In this document: positions 27,273-36,066 of the stretch, piece after piece
How the letters are laid out: every line of letters starts with the position of its first letter
Position numbering within the stretch: the first letter of the stretch is position 1
DNA from: Myxococcales bacterium
Lineage (GTDB): Bacteria; Myxococcota_A; Polyangia; Polyangiales; Ga0077539
Assembly (NCBI GenBank): GCA_030652255.1
Contig: JAUSAZ010000099.1
Span: 1-64,000, forward strand
Length of the DNA: 64,000 nt
Direction of reading: 5' to 3'
Position numbers and translations under genes: made by a program
Notes under the pieces: generated by a model
Told to the model about the DNA's origin: nothing
Database searches by the model: none
Seen by the model: only the letters and a program-made list of their open reading frames with translations

Positions 27273-28304
27273 TCACATCGCCAACACCAGCTTGCCCACG
27301 GTGGCCCCGGACTCCAGCGCGGCGTGCGCCTCGGCCACCCGTTCGAAGGGGTACACGGTGGTCGTCGGCGCGCGCAGGGCGCCGGACTCCAGCGCCGCCA
27401 GCAGCCGGGCCATGCCCGACTGCATCAGGTCGGTGCGGTCGAAGAGGAAGCTCAGGTTGAAGGCCAGCACGCTGCGGCTCGTGGTGGTGAGCGACAGCGG
27501 GTTGAAGCGCGGCGTGCGCAGCCAGCCGAGGGCGAGCTTCACCCAGTCGGGGCGCCCGCCCCGCCGCGGCAGCATCGAGTGGAACCCGTAGACCACCAGC
27601 CGCCCCATCGGCGCCGTGTGGCGGTAGCTGCCGTCGAGCGTCGACACCCCGTTGGCGTCGAGCACCACGTCGAAGCCCCGCGGGGAGATCGCCTCCGCGC
27701 GGCGCCAGAGGTCCTCCGTCGCGCGGTCGATCACCTCGTCGGCGCCGAGGGCCCGCGCCGCCGCGACCTTCCCCGGGGCGCCCACCACCGCCGTCACGTG
27801 GCAGCCCGCGGACCTCGCGAGCTGCACCAGCGCGCTGCCCACGCCCCCCGCCGCGGAGTGCACCAGCACGCGCTCCCCCGGCCGCGGGTGCGCCAGCTCG
27901 AAGAGCGCGACGTGGGCCGTCATGTGCACCGCCGGGAAGGCCGCCGCCTCGGCCAGCGAGAGCCGCGCCGGGCGCGCGAACACCTGCCCCCGGGGCACCA
28001 CCACCTGCGAGGCGTATCCCCCGAAGCGGGTCACCGCGAAGACCTCCGCGCCCACCAGGGCCGGGTCGACGCCGGGGCCCACGGCGCCCACGGTGCCGGC
28101 CACCTCGAAGCCCGGGGTGATGGGCCACCCGACGTACTTCTTCGCCGACTCGTAGAGCCCCATGCGCACCACGCAGTCGGCGTAGTTGACGCCCGCGAAG
28201 GCGACGTCGACGCGCACCTCCCCGGCGCCCGGCGCCAGGTCCGCGGCCTCCACGATGCGCAGCTGCTCGTAGGCCCCCGCGCGGGCGATCGACACCTTCT
28301 TCAT
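27273..28304 (-). CDS. Zinc-free medium-chain oxidoreductase, quinone-reductase/VAT-1-like
   Basis: A 343-residue NADPH-dependent MDR enzyme. GroES-like N-terminal half with FAGVNYADCVVRMGLY and GFEVAGTVGAVG. The nucleotide-binding segment is VLVHSAAGGVGSALVQLARSAGC, followed by GADEVIDRATED. The zinc ligands of alcohol dehydrogenases are absent. The insertion FNPLSLTTTSRSVLAFNLSFLFDR resembles the synaptic-vesicle VAT-1 and related reductases. Expected to reduce quinones or activated alkenes. ATG 28304 is chosen as the family start; the upstream in-frame stretch is Arg-rich and unlikely to be coding. Confidence 0.9.
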   Translation of the reverse strand: MKKVSIARAGAYEQLRIVEAADLAPGAGEVRVDVAFAGVNYADCVVRMGLYESAKKYVGWPITPGFEVAGTVGAVGPGVDPALVGAEVFAVTRFGGYASQVVVPRGQVFARPARLSLAEAAAFPAVHMTAHVALFELAHPRPGERVLVHSAAGGVGSALVQLARSAGCHVTAVVGAPGKVAAARALGADEVIDRATEDLWRRAEAISPRGFDVVLDANGVSTLDGSYRHTAPMGRLVVYGFHSMLPRRGGRPDWVKLALGWLRTPRFNPLSLTTTSRSVLAFNLSFLFDRTDLMQSGMARLLAALESGALRAPTTTVYPFERVAEAHAALESGATVGKLVLAM

Positions 28305-28943
28305 CCGTCTGCGCTCCGATCGGCGCCACCCGTAGCGCGACGCGCCCGCCGGGTCGATGGGCACCCGTCGGCTTCCAGAACTGCGTCGCAAGGGGTGTGA
28401 AGGGGTTGGGAGCAGAGCGCCCGCCCACGCCCGCGGTCACGGGCCTCGCCCTCCGAGGGGAGCGCCCGCCCACGTCCACAGTCCCCGCCCTCACCGTCGC
28501 GGAGCGACGTGCGCGCCCGCCCACGTCCACAGTCCCCGCCTCACCGTCGCGAAGCGACGAGCGCACCCGCCACGTCATCCCAGCGCGCCCGACCCGGGGC
28601 GTCGGGCGCGGGGCTCCGGACGTCGGGCGCGGGGCTGTTGGGGGACGGCCCCGGGGCTGGCGCCCGCTTGGGCGCGCTGAGAGGACGTGGGCGGGCGCGC
28701 ACGTCGCTCCGCGACGGTGAGGGCGGGGACTGTGGACGTGGGCGGGTGCGCTCGTCGCTTCGCGACGGTGAGGGCGGGGACTGTGGACGTGGGCGGGCGC
28801 TCCCCTCGGAGGGCGAGGCCCGTGACCGCGGGCGTGGGCGGGCGCTCGGACAGGTTGAGGCGCGGCTGGGCCACGGCCCCTCTCGGCACTCCTGCGACCC
28901 GTTACTACGCCCCGGCGCCTCGGCGCTGCTATCCCCTCGCGCG
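28305..28943. repeat. Palindromic repeat element with three-unit arms, CCACAGTC family
   Basis: No gene is seen in this 639-base gap. Left arm 28416-28573 and right arm 28683-28848 are near-perfect complements. Each arm contains three copies of a 45-51-base unit beginning CCCGCCCACG, usually followed by TCCACAGTCCCCGCC and a variable GTCGC-AGCGACG tail; left copies start at 28420, 28465, 28516, with a truncated one at 28566. The order of two tail variants (GGAGCGACGT, GAAGCGACGA) differs between the arms. The centre has CAGCGCGCCC/GGGCGCGCTG (28581-28590, 28670-28679) and a duplicated CGTCGGGCGCGGGGCT. The same unit builds the 15.9-kb element. Confidence 0.85.
28930..28935 (+). promoter_or_regulatory. 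Candidate -10 hexamer of the helicase gene
   Basis: TATCCC, eight bases before ATG 28944, with no Shine-Dalgarno. Confidence 0.3.
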
Positions 28944-30626
28944 ATGGCCACCATGCTCACGAAGCGCATCGTCTCCGCCCCCCGGCGCGCCGCGCCCGTT
29001 GCCGCCGCCGCGCCCGCGCGGGCCCACGTGCTCGACGTGCCCTTCGCCATGCGCGCGCAGGCCACCGCCGGGGGCGCCCGCTGGGACGCCGGGCACGGGG
29101 TGTTCGTGTACCGCGGCGCGTCGCTGCCCGACCCGCTGCGGCCCTTCGCCGCGGCGCCGTACTCCTGGGAGCGCCACGTCGAGCAGGACCTCAACGACGA
29201 GCCCCCCGCCGCCCCGTCGGCGCCCGCGGGCGACATCACCCTGCGCGAGCACCAGCGCGCCGCGGTGAAGGCCATCGGGCTCGCGGTGAAGGGCAGGCGC
29301 CCGGGCTTCCTGCTGGCCGACGACGTGGGCCTCGGCAAGACCATCAGCGCGTGGGAGTCGGTGCGGGCGATGAGCGCCGCGGAGAGCGTGCTGGTGGTGT
29401 GCCCCCTCGCGGTGATCGCCCACTGGCGGCGCACCATCGAGGCCCTCGGCGACGCGGGCCGGCGGGTGGTGATCATGAACTACGAGCGCCTCGGGAAGCT
29501 CTTCGAGGTGACCCCCGAGGCGCGGAAGAAGGTGCGCTCGAAGAAGGGCCTCGCGCGCGCCGGGAGCGCCCTCGCCTTCGACGTGGTGATCTGGGACGAG
29601 AGCCACCGGTGCAAGAACCCCGCGGCGGCGCGATCGAAGTTCGCGGCCAAGCTCAACGCGAGCGCGGGCTTCGCGCTCTGGCTCTCGGCCACCGCGGGGC
29701 AGAACCCCCTCGAGCTCTCCTACCTCGCGCCGCTGCTCGCGAGCCTCACCGGCAGCCGCGCGGCGGACCTCAAGGACTTCGAGCGCTGGTGCCTCGACCA
29801 GGGCCTCGGCGTCACCCGCGGAACCTTCGGCCGCTGGGACTGGCGCGGCGACCGCGAGGACTGCGAGAAGGTGCGCGCGCTGCTCTTCGACGGGCGCTCG
29901 CCCGCGGGCCTGCGCCGCCGCCCGGAGGACATCGCCGGGTGGCCCGAGATCAACCGCATCCTCACGCCCATCGGGCTCGATGCGTCCGCGCGCGAGCGCT
30001 ACGCCCAGGCCTGGACGGAGTTTCGCGCGGCGATGGACCTCGCGCCCAGCGGGCGCGACCCCCGGGGCGCCCTCGCGGCGGCGCTGCGCCTGCGCCAGAA
30101 GGGCTCGCTCATCCGCGTCGAGGGCACCGTCGAGCTCGTGCTGGAGCTGCTCGAAAACGGCCACCAGGTGGCGGTCTCGGTGGCCTTCATGGAGACCCTG
30201 GAGGCCCTGCGCGAGGCGCTCACGAAGGAGGGGGTCGCCTGCGCGGCGCTGCACGGCGCTACGCCCGCGGCGGCGCGCGAGGCCGAGCGGATGCGCTTCC
30301 AGAGGGGCGAGGCGAAGGTGGTGCTCTTCACCGTCGAGGAGGGCATCTCGCTGCACCAGGGCGAGCACAACGAGGTCGCCCGCTCGGAGGTGATCCACGA
30401 CCTGCGCTGGTCGGCCATCCAGATGGCGCAGATCGAGGGGCGGTGCCACCGCGACGGCCGCTTCGCGCAGGTGTACTGGGCCTACGCCGACGGCACCATC
30501 GAGGAGCGCATCGCGGCCATCGTGTGCCGGCGCATCCAGTCGATGAAGGCCATGGTGGGCGACGACGTGGAGACGCTGCGCGAGATCGAGCGCCTGCTGG
30601 CCGACGCGCGCGCCTCGGAGGGGTGA
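28944..30626 (+). CDS. SNF2-like superfamily 2 helicase with DUF5710-like N-terminus
   Basis: A 560-residue helicase-type ATPase. Residues 27-60 (LDVPFAMRAQATAGGARWDAGHGVFVY) resemble the short DUF5710-type module found in mobile and phage replication proteins. The helicase core follows: Walker A DDVGLGKT (K132), Walker B DESH (218-221), motif III-like WLSATAGQNP, and a C-terminal half with EGISLHQGE and the arginine-finger region MAQIEGRCHRDGR. Small size and lack of other domains resemble phage SNF2-type helicases. It stands alone between two palindromic elements, so transfer is possible, though base composition matches the neighbours. Confidence 0.85.
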   Translation: MATMLTKRIVSAPRRAAPVAAAAPARAHVLDVPFAMRAQATAGGARWDAGHGVFVYRGASLPDPLRPFAAAPYSWERHVEQDLNDEPPAAPSAPAGDITLREHQRAAVKAIGLAVKGRRPGFLLADDVGLGKTISAWESVRAMSAAESVLVVCPLAVIAHWRRTIEALGDAGRRVVIMNYERLGKLFEVTPEARKKVRSKKGLARAGSALAFDVVIWDESHRCKNPAAARSKFAAKLNASAGFALWLSATAGQNPLELSYLAPLLASLTGSRAADLKDFERWCLDQGLGVTRGTFGRWDWRGDREDCEKVRALLFDGRSPAGLRRRPEDIAGWPEINRILTPIGLDASARERYAQAWTEFRAAMDLAPSGRDPRGALAAALRLRQKGSLIRVEGTVELVLELLENGHQVAVSVAFMETLEALREALTKEGVACAALHGATPAAAREAERMRFQRGEAKVVLFTVEEGISLHQGEHNEVARSEVIHDLRWSAIQMAQIEGRCHRDGRFAQVYWAYADGTIEERIAAIVCRRIQSMKAMVGDDVETLREIERLLADARASEG

Positions 30627-30627
30627 C

Positions 30628-30788
30628 TAGTACCTCCGGGCTGAAGTCACCCTGCGTTTCCGAAGCAGACGCGAGCACCGCAAGGCGCGAAGAGCGCCGC
30701 GTGGCAGCGCCACGCAAGCGATGAGCAACGCCGCGGGGCGACGTGGATGCGCACGGAAACGTGGGGTGACTTCGGCCCGGAGGTACTA
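30628..30788. repeat. Inverted repeat between helicase and methyltransferase genes
   Basis: Arms 30628-30662 and 30754-30788 (35 bases each) are complementary except for a few mismatches (TAGTACCTCCGGGCTGAAG / CTTCGGCCCGGAGGTACTA). They start two bases after the helicase stop and end exactly on the stop codon of the convergent methyltransferase. The 91-base centre holds smaller GC hairpins. Candidate bidirectional terminator or member of the window's palindrome set; sequence differs from the other families. Confidence 0.8.
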
Positions 30789-31439
30789 ACGCTTCACGCC
30801 CACGAGGAGGCCGTCGGGCGTCGGGATGCACACCGTGTCAAAGTGCTGCCGCGCCTCCTCGTGGAAGCGCCGCATCGCCACGGCGTCGTCCGCGTCGCCC
30901 AGCAGCCGTCCGAAGAGGAAGACGTTGTCGCCGATGAGCAACCCGCCGGGCCGGAGGTGCTTCGCGGCCCACTGGCCGTAGCGGTCGTAGTTCGCCTTGT
31001 CGGCGTCGATGAACACCGCGTCGAAGGGCCCCTCGGACTCCAGCGTCGGCAGCGCGTCCACCCCGGCGCCCTCGACCACGGTCACCCGCCCGTCGAGCCC
31101 CGCGGTCTTGAGCACGTCGCGCGCCACGACCGCGTGCTTCGCGTCGTACTCGATGCTCCAGACGTGCCCCGTCGGGCCCACCGCCCGCGCCAGGTGGATG
31201 GTCGAGTACGCCGCGAGCGTGCCGACCTCGACCACCTCCCGCGCGCCAGCGAGGCGCAGCAGCATCCCGAGGAGCGCGCCCTCCCCGCGGCCCACCTGGA
31301 TGGCGGGCATCCCGTGGCGCTCTGGGGCCCCGAAGGCGTACGCGAGCGCGCCGTCGTGCGGGTGGTGCAGCCCGTCGACCCACTCCAGGATCTCGGGGTT
31401 GAAATAGGCGGTTCCGCTGCGCGAATCGTTGTCGGCCAT
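30786..31439 (-). CDS. SAM-dependent O-methyltransferase, class I, caffeoyl-CoA type
   Basis: A 217-residue enzyme with SAM-binding EVGTLAAYSTIHLARAV, metal-site FIDADKANY, and substrate-loop DNVFLFGRLL. Full length for the cation-dependent O-methyltransferase family that modifies catechol-like or small aromatic substrates. Single gene, convergent with the helicase, whose shared inverted repeat covers its stop codon. Substrate not predictable. Confidence 0.93.
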   Translation of the reverse strand: MADNDSRSGTAYFNPEILEWVDGLHHPHDGALAYAFGAPERHGMPAIQVGRGEGALLGMLLRLAGAREVVEVGTLAAYSTIHLARAVGPTGHVWSIEYDAKHAVVARDVLKTAGLDGRVTVVEGAGVDALPTLESEGPFDAVFIDADKANYDRYGQWAAKHLRPGGLLIGDNVFLFGRLLGDADDAVAMRRFHEEARQHFDTVCIPTPDGLLVGVKR

Positions 31440-31576
31440 GGTGGTCCTTCGGGGGTGGTGGCGACGGTGTGGGGCTCCGACCAGCTGGTTGCCAGACCTG
31501 CGCTTTCAGTCTGGACCCGTTGTCCCGTGACACGTCGAGCCGAGCCCGAGGCGGCCATCCTGACAACCAGCCAGGC

Positions 31577-32779
31577 TCAGACGTTGCCCCAGCAATTCCC
31601 CCCGCGAATCGCGAACCGGAACAGCCCCGGCGGCCCGCCCGGCACGTTGGTGGTGCGGCACAGGTCCACGATCGCGGGCGTGCGCGACATCGGGAGCGCG
31701 ACGAAGTTCATGCGGTTGCCGGCGTCGAAGCCGACCTGGGCGGGCAGGGCCCCGGGTCCGTCCCCGGCGCTCCACTCGCAGCGCGCGTAGCGGAACTCGA
31801 TGTCGGGCTGGGCGGGGTCGGGGCAGGGCGCGAGGTCGGTGCGCACCACCAGCTGGAAGCTGTTGGCCCGGTCGTCGCTGCGGTCGTGGCGGCCGACGCG
31901 GTCCCAGGTGACGATGACCCGCCGGGGCTGCACGACGAAGCACACGTTGTTGCGTGCGGGCTGCCCCCCGCCGCGGGTGTCGACGTCGGCCCACCACGGC
32001 GCGACCATCGGCTGATCCGCGACGGGGAAGGGCGACGGCGTGCCGGTCGCGAGCGCGGCGGCGAAGGTCACGTTGCCGTTGGCGTTGACGTACATCGCGC
32101 GGAGTTCGCGACTGAAGAGGTAGAACCCTCGCGGGAAGGCCGCCGTGAGGTCCACCGCGACGGGCGCGTCGCCCTCCCGGGCCCCAGGGCCCGCGTAGGA
32201 GCCGTCGTCCGTCGGGTGCATGCACTGGGAGTCTGGTCCGTAGCCGGTGCTCCCGCCGAAGCCCGTGAGCAGGACGCTCGGGCAGGCCGTCGACGACTCG
32301 CAGCCGGTGAGCGGGTCGTCGTCGCAGTCGAAGAAGCCCGACGCGCATGCGATGGCGCAGCGGTCGCCGCGGCACACGCCCGCGGCCGATGCGCGGTCGG
32401 GGCAGTCGGTGAGGACGGTGTTGAACCCGTCGGCCGCGCAGACCGAGCGGGCCCGCTCGCCCGCGCAGGTGGGGAAGCCCGGCGGGCACGGGAGCACGCA
32501 CCGCCGGCGGTCGTCGCAGCGGTGCCGGAAGGGGCAGTCGGCATCGGTCGCACAGCGCGGCCCGTCATCGACCACCACCGGAACATCGACCACCACCGGG
32601 ACATCGACGGCGACGGGTACATCGACGGCGGCGGGCGCGTCGACGGCGACGGGTACATCGACGGCGACGGGCGCGTCGACCACCGCGACGCCCGCGTCGC
32701 GCGCGGGTGCCAGCGACACGCTCGCCCCGCAGCCCGGCGCCGCGAGCGCCGCCAACGCGACGAGCGCGCCCGCCCTCAC
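31577..32779 (-). CDS. Cys-rich lipoprotein with NIDO-like domain
   Basis: A 400-residue protein from GTG 32779, overlapping the stop of the upstream gene (GTGA). Signal peptide with lipobox LAAPGC at Cys 17, then an Asp/Val/Pro minisatellite linker (VDVPVAVDVPVVVDVP; DNA 32570-32695), a short Cys-rich knot (CATDADCPFRHRCDDRRRC), and a C-terminal nidogen-like domain (FYLFSRELRAMYVNANGNVTF ... WADVDTRGG). NIDO domains occur in extracellular adhesion proteins. Probably surface-exposed; translationally coupled to the membrane protein upstream. Confidence 0.78.
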   Translation of the reverse strand: MRAGALVALAALAAPGCGASVSLAPARDAGVAVVDAPVAVDVPVAVDAPAAVDVPVAVDVPVVVDVPVVVDDGPRCATDADCPFRHRCDDRRRCVLPCPPGFPTCAGERARSVCAADGFNTVLTDCPDRASAAGVCRGDRCAIACASGFFDCDDDPLTGCESSTACPSVLLTGFGGSTGYGPDSQCMHPTDDGSYAGPGAREGDAPVAVDLTAAFPRGFYLFSRELRAMYVNANGNVTFAAALATGTPSPFPVADQPMVAPWWADVDTRGGGQPARNNVCFVVQPRRVIVTWDRVGRHDRSDDRANSFQLVVRTDLAPCPDPAQPDIEFRYARCEWSAGDGPGALPAQVGFDAGNRMNFVALPMSRTPAIVDLCRTTNVPGGPPGLFRFAIRGGNCWGNV

Positions 32780-34677
32780 GGCCGCGCCGTCGCCGGCTCG
32801 CAGCGAAGGGCGCCCTCGAAGCGGTCGCCCGGCGCCGCACGCAGCCGCCGGCCGCCGAGGGAGATCGCCCGCACGCAGAGCCCCCCGGCCGCCGACCCCT
32901 CCAGCTCGGCGCGCGAGACCACCAGGGACTCGCGGTCGCCTTCGGGGCGATCGAGGGCGATCGGCGGGTACGCCACGGTGAGCGCGAGCTCGTCGGCCCG
33001 CGCGGCCCCGCACGCGGCGATGGCGTCCCAGCGCACCGCTGGCAGCCCCGGCGCGCCGACCCCGTCGAGCGGGAGCATGCGCCACCGCGGCGGCTCGGCG
33101 AGGTCGCGCACCACCGGCCCCTCGGAGGCGCCCGAGCGCGCGAGCATCATCACGTTGGGGTCGTCGCCGATGAAGCCGCGGCGCTCGATCACCGCCCCGC
33201 TCGCGTCGACGCGCAGCGCCGCGCCCACCTGCGGGCCACGCTCGGCGTAGGCCGTCGACCACGCCTCGCGGGCGCCCTCGAAGAGCGGCGCGGCGAACAC
33301 CACCACCACACCGCCCTCGCGCGACCCCGACGCGAGCGAGCGCATCCCCGCGGGGGCCTGCTCGACGAAGGGGTCGCGCACCCGCACGAAGTCCCGGGCG
33401 GCGGTGCCCCAGGCGAGCACCGGCTCGGAGGGACGGTCGTGCGTGAGCACCAGCGCGCCCCGCCGCGACACGGCCTCCACCCGCAGCGGACCGCGCTGCT
33501 GGATGGGCCAGTGCACCCCGAGCCCGCGCCCCGACGGGGCCGTCACGCCATGGAACACCCCGCCCTCGTCGACGCCCATCCAGGTGAGGCGCACGAAGGT
33601 CTCGCCGGTGACGTCCGGGCGACGCCGCCAGAGGCGCGCGCGCACCGGGCCGGACTCGGTGCCGCTCAGCAGGTCGGTGGCGTCGACGTTGGGCTGCCAC
33701 GGGAGCGGGAGCACGGAGACCGGGCGCAGGGCACGGCTGGCGTGGCACACGTAGCGCCGCGGGGCCTCCGGGGCGCGGGGCTCCGCGGGGGCCGTCGACG
33801 CCGCGCAGCGGGCGAGGTTGCCCGCGGGCTGGAAGATCTCGTAGCGGCCGTTGATGAAGGGCCGCAGGCGGCTCTCGGCGTCGCGCGGCTCCTGCGCGCG
33901 CGGGGGGCGGCTCTGGTGGGGGTGGCCCGGCGCCCCGGCGCCCTCCCAGCGGAACACCTCCCTCCCCCGGGTGGTCTCGATCGCCACGCCGCCGAGCTCG
34001 GGCGAGACCCCCCAGGCGACGTCGCGGTCGAGCGCGAAGAAGTCCCAGCGCTGCCCGGCGTCGGCGGTGAGCATCACGCGGCCGTCGCGCAGCACCGCGG
34101 CGCCGTGGCTGCCGTCCATGAAGGTCGCCGCGCGGGCCTCCGCGGGCAGCCGGCTGCGGGCCAGCGGCGCCGTGCCGTCGGTGGTCCAGAGCGAGCCGTC
34201 CTCGCCGAGCACCACGGCGCGGCCGACGGAGTCGCGCGCCACCTTGAAGGCGCAGGGGAAGCGCCCGAGCGCCCGCGGGGCCCCGAGGAAGTCCTCGCTC
34301 GCCGCCACCCCGCCGTCGGCGGTCACGAACACCCACCCGCTGGCCACCGGCACCGAGGCGATGATCGTCGCCTCGAAGCGCACCGCCGCGACCGACGCGC
34401 CCCCGCCCGCGGACACCGAGAAGCGCAGCGGACCGAACACCACCCGGCGCCCGCCGTCGGCGTCGCGGTGCACCGTCCACGCGCGCGCCTGCGTCGGCCA
34501 GGAGAGCCTCTCCGGCGCCGTGACGGGCGCTCCCGCCGCGGGCGCCGACGCCGCGCGCCGACGCAGGAAGACCCCGCCGACCACCCCCGCCGAGAGGGCC
34601 GCCGCTGCTACCGCGAGCGCCCACCGCCGCCGCCGGGGCGTGGGCGGCACGCTAAGGTTCGGAGCGCGGTAGGGCAT
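32776..34677 (-). CDS. Membrane-anchored BNR/propeller-like protein
   Basis: A 633-residue protein from ATG 34677. One membrane helix at about 18-38 (RRRWALAVAAAALSAGVVGGVFL), then a long extracytoplasmic beta-rich region. Asp-box-like turns are visible (VTADGGVAASEDF; LWTTDGTAPLARS; LTADAGQRWDFF), typical of beta propellers. No catalytic motif recognised. It sits between a hypothetical gene and the NIDO lipoprotein, whose start overlaps its stop, so the two may form a surface complex. Confidence 0.65.
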   Translation of the reverse strand: MPYRAPNLSVPPTPRRRRWALAVAAAALSAGVVGGVFLRRRAASAPAAGAPVTAPERLSWPTQARAWTVHRDADGGRRVVFGPLRFSVSAGGGASVAAVRFEATIIASVPVASGWVFVTADGGVAASEDFLGAPRALGRFPCAFKVARDSVGRAVVLGEDGSLWTTDGTAPLARSRLPAEARAATFMDGSHGAAVLRDGRVMLTADAGQRWDFFALDRDVAWGVSPELGGVAIETTRGREVFRWEGAGAPGHPHQSRPPRAQEPRDAESRLRPFINGRYEIFQPAGNLARCAASTAPAEPRAPEAPRRYVCHASRALRPVSVLPLPWQPNVDATDLLSGTESGPVRARLWRRRPDVTGETFVRLTWMGVDEGGVFHGVTAPSGRGLGVHWPIQQRGPLRVEAVSRRGALVLTHDRPSEPVLAWGTAARDFVRVRDPFVEQAPAGMRSLASGSREGGVVVVFAAPLFEGAREAWSTAYAERGPQVGAALRVDASGAVIERRGFIGDDPNVMMLARSGASEGPVVRDLAEPPRWRMLPLDGVGAPGLPAVRWDAIAACGAARADELALTVAYPPIALDRPEGDRESLVVSRAELEGSAAGGLCVRAISLGGRRLRAAPGDRFEGALRCEPATARP

Positions 34678-34712
34678 CGCCGACCGAGGGTGGTCCACAG
34701 CCGCGGTGCGGG

Positions 34713-35276
34713 TCAATCCTCGAGGGCGCGCAGCCGCTCGCGGTGGTCGGCGAGGCGCGCGGGCCAGGCCCTCTCGACGAGCGGTAGCGCGACCGCGGCG
34801 CCCGGGTCGTCGGGCTCGCCGGGATCATCCGCCGCCGCCTGGATGCCCGCGAGCACCTCGGGCCAGAACTCCATGTTCTCCAGGTCGGGCGTGGCCGCCT
34901 CGTCACGGCGGAGGCGCGCGGCGAGCGCGAGGTCGTCGGCGCCGTAGCTCCCGCGCATCACCCCGGCGGCGCGGTGCACCTCCGCCGCGAAGTCCGTCGC
35001 GGAGGTCACGGTCTGTCGCAGGGCGACGCCGCGCGGGTCCCAGGTCGCGACGAGCACCGCGGGGCGCTCGCCCGGCAGCACGCACGGCACCAGCATCACG
35101 TGCGGCGCCCGCCAGAGCATCCAGAGCGACATCTCGACGAAGCGTCGCGCCTCGCGGAAGGAGGGCGCCGGGCAGCCGGGCACGGCGACGACATGGCCGC
35201 GGGCGAACAGGGCCGTGAGGGTCTGCGCGAGGTCGGCGCCGAGGGCGCGCGCGCGATCGAAGGGGCCGTCGCTCAT
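34713..35276 (-). CDS. Hypothetical protein, 187 residues
   Basis: Not recognised. Soluble, mixed alpha/beta: a helical start (DRARALGADLAQTLTALFARG), two strands (HVVAVPGCPAP; HVMLVPCVLPGERPAVLVATWD), a helical middle and an acidic stretch (DDPGEPDDPGAA). No signal or membrane segment. Within a leftward run of genes, 35 bases before the propeller-like protein and 12 after the methyltransferase. Confidence 0.6.
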   Translation of the reverse strand: MSDGPFDRARALGADLAQTLTALFARGHVVAVPGCPAPSFREARRFVEMSLWMLWRAPHVMLVPCVLPGERPAVLVATWDPRGVALRQTVTSATDFAAEVHRAAGVMRGSYGADDLALAARLRRDEAATPDLENMEFWPEVLAGIQAAADDPGEPDDPGAAVALPLVERAWPARLADHRERLRALED

Positions 35277-35288
35277 CGGCGGGGGAGC

Positions 35289-36053
35289 CTATACCATCGC
35301 CCCGGGCGCGGGCTTGCGACAGGCGTGCAGCTTCAGGGGCCAGCGCACCCGGCGCGCCGCGGAGGGATCGCCCCACGCCGCCGCGAGGGCCGCGCGCACG
35401 GCGGGCAGCGGGTCGTCGCCGCGGTCGGCCCGGTAGCGCGCGACGGCCGACCAGGTGCCGAGGTACCCGACGAGGTCGTCGAGGGTCCAGTCGATGGCGA
35501 GCTCGAATTCCGGGGCCCGGAGCCGGGGGAACGGCAGCACGAGGTCGGCGTAGCCGGTCTCGATCCAGCGGCGCTCGGGGGGCCACCAGGCGCCGATGAC
35601 GTCGTGGTAGAAGTGCCCGACGACGGCGTCGAGGGCGGGCTCGGTGGTGAAGGTCTCGTAGCACCAGACGGCGAGCAACCCGCCGGGGCGCAGCACCCGC
35701 GCGGCCTCCGCGAAGAAGGCGCCGTGGTCGAACCAATGGAGCGCCTGCGCGACGGTGACGAGGTCGGCGCTGGCGTCGTCGAGGGACGAGCGCTCGGCGG
35801 GCTCGTGGCGGTACTCGATGTTGGGCCGGGCCTCGGCGCTGGCGAGCTGCGCCGCGGACGCGTCGGTGGCGACGACCCGATCGAAGCGGGCCGCGAGCTC
35901 GACGGCGGCCTGCCCGCTGCCGGTGGCGACATCCAGGGCGAGGGCGGTGGCGGGCGCGCTCGTGGCGAGCCAGTCGAAGAGCCCGGCGGGATACCTGGGT
36001 CGGTAGCGGGCGTAGTCGGGCGAGCGGGTGGAGAAGTGGTCCTTGAAGGTCAT
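35289..36053 (-). CDS. Class I SAM-dependent methyltransferase
   Basis: A 254-residue methyltransferase of the Trm9/UbiE-like type 11 family. Visible motifs: ALDVATGSGQAAVELA (motif I), VVATDAS (acidic residue for ribose), ASADLVTVAQALHWFD (motif IV region), RVLRPGGLLAVW (post-motif). ATG 36053 is chosen as the conserved MTFKDHFSTRSPDYARYRPRYP start; the upstream in-frame sequence overlaps the kinase gene. Lies 13 bases after the kinase stop, so co-transcribed. Small-molecule substrate likely, identity unknown. Confidence 0.9.
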   Translation of the reverse strand: MTFKDHFSTRSPDYARYRPRYPAGLFDWLATSAPATALALDVATGSGQAAVELAARFDRVVATDASAAQLASAEARPNIEYRHEPAERSSLDDASADLVTVAQALHWFDHGAFFAEAARVLRPGGLLAVWCYETFTTEPALDAVVGHFYHDVIGAWWPPERRWIETGYADLVLPFPRLRAPEFELAIDWTLDDLVGYLGTWSAVARYRADRGDDPLPAVRAALAAAWGDPSAARRVRWPLKLHACRKPAPGAMV

Positions 36054-36066
36054 CGGGGTAGAGCCC

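Noticed and set aside
28416..28848. Possible CRISPR array
   Set aside because: Repeats are 45-51 bases, adjacent without unique spacers and arranged as inverted arms; no cas gene nearby.
28509..28943. N-terminal extension of the helicase frame
   Set aside because: It translates the repeat units (RPRPQSPP repeats); the conserved protein starts at 28944 after a -10-like hexamer.
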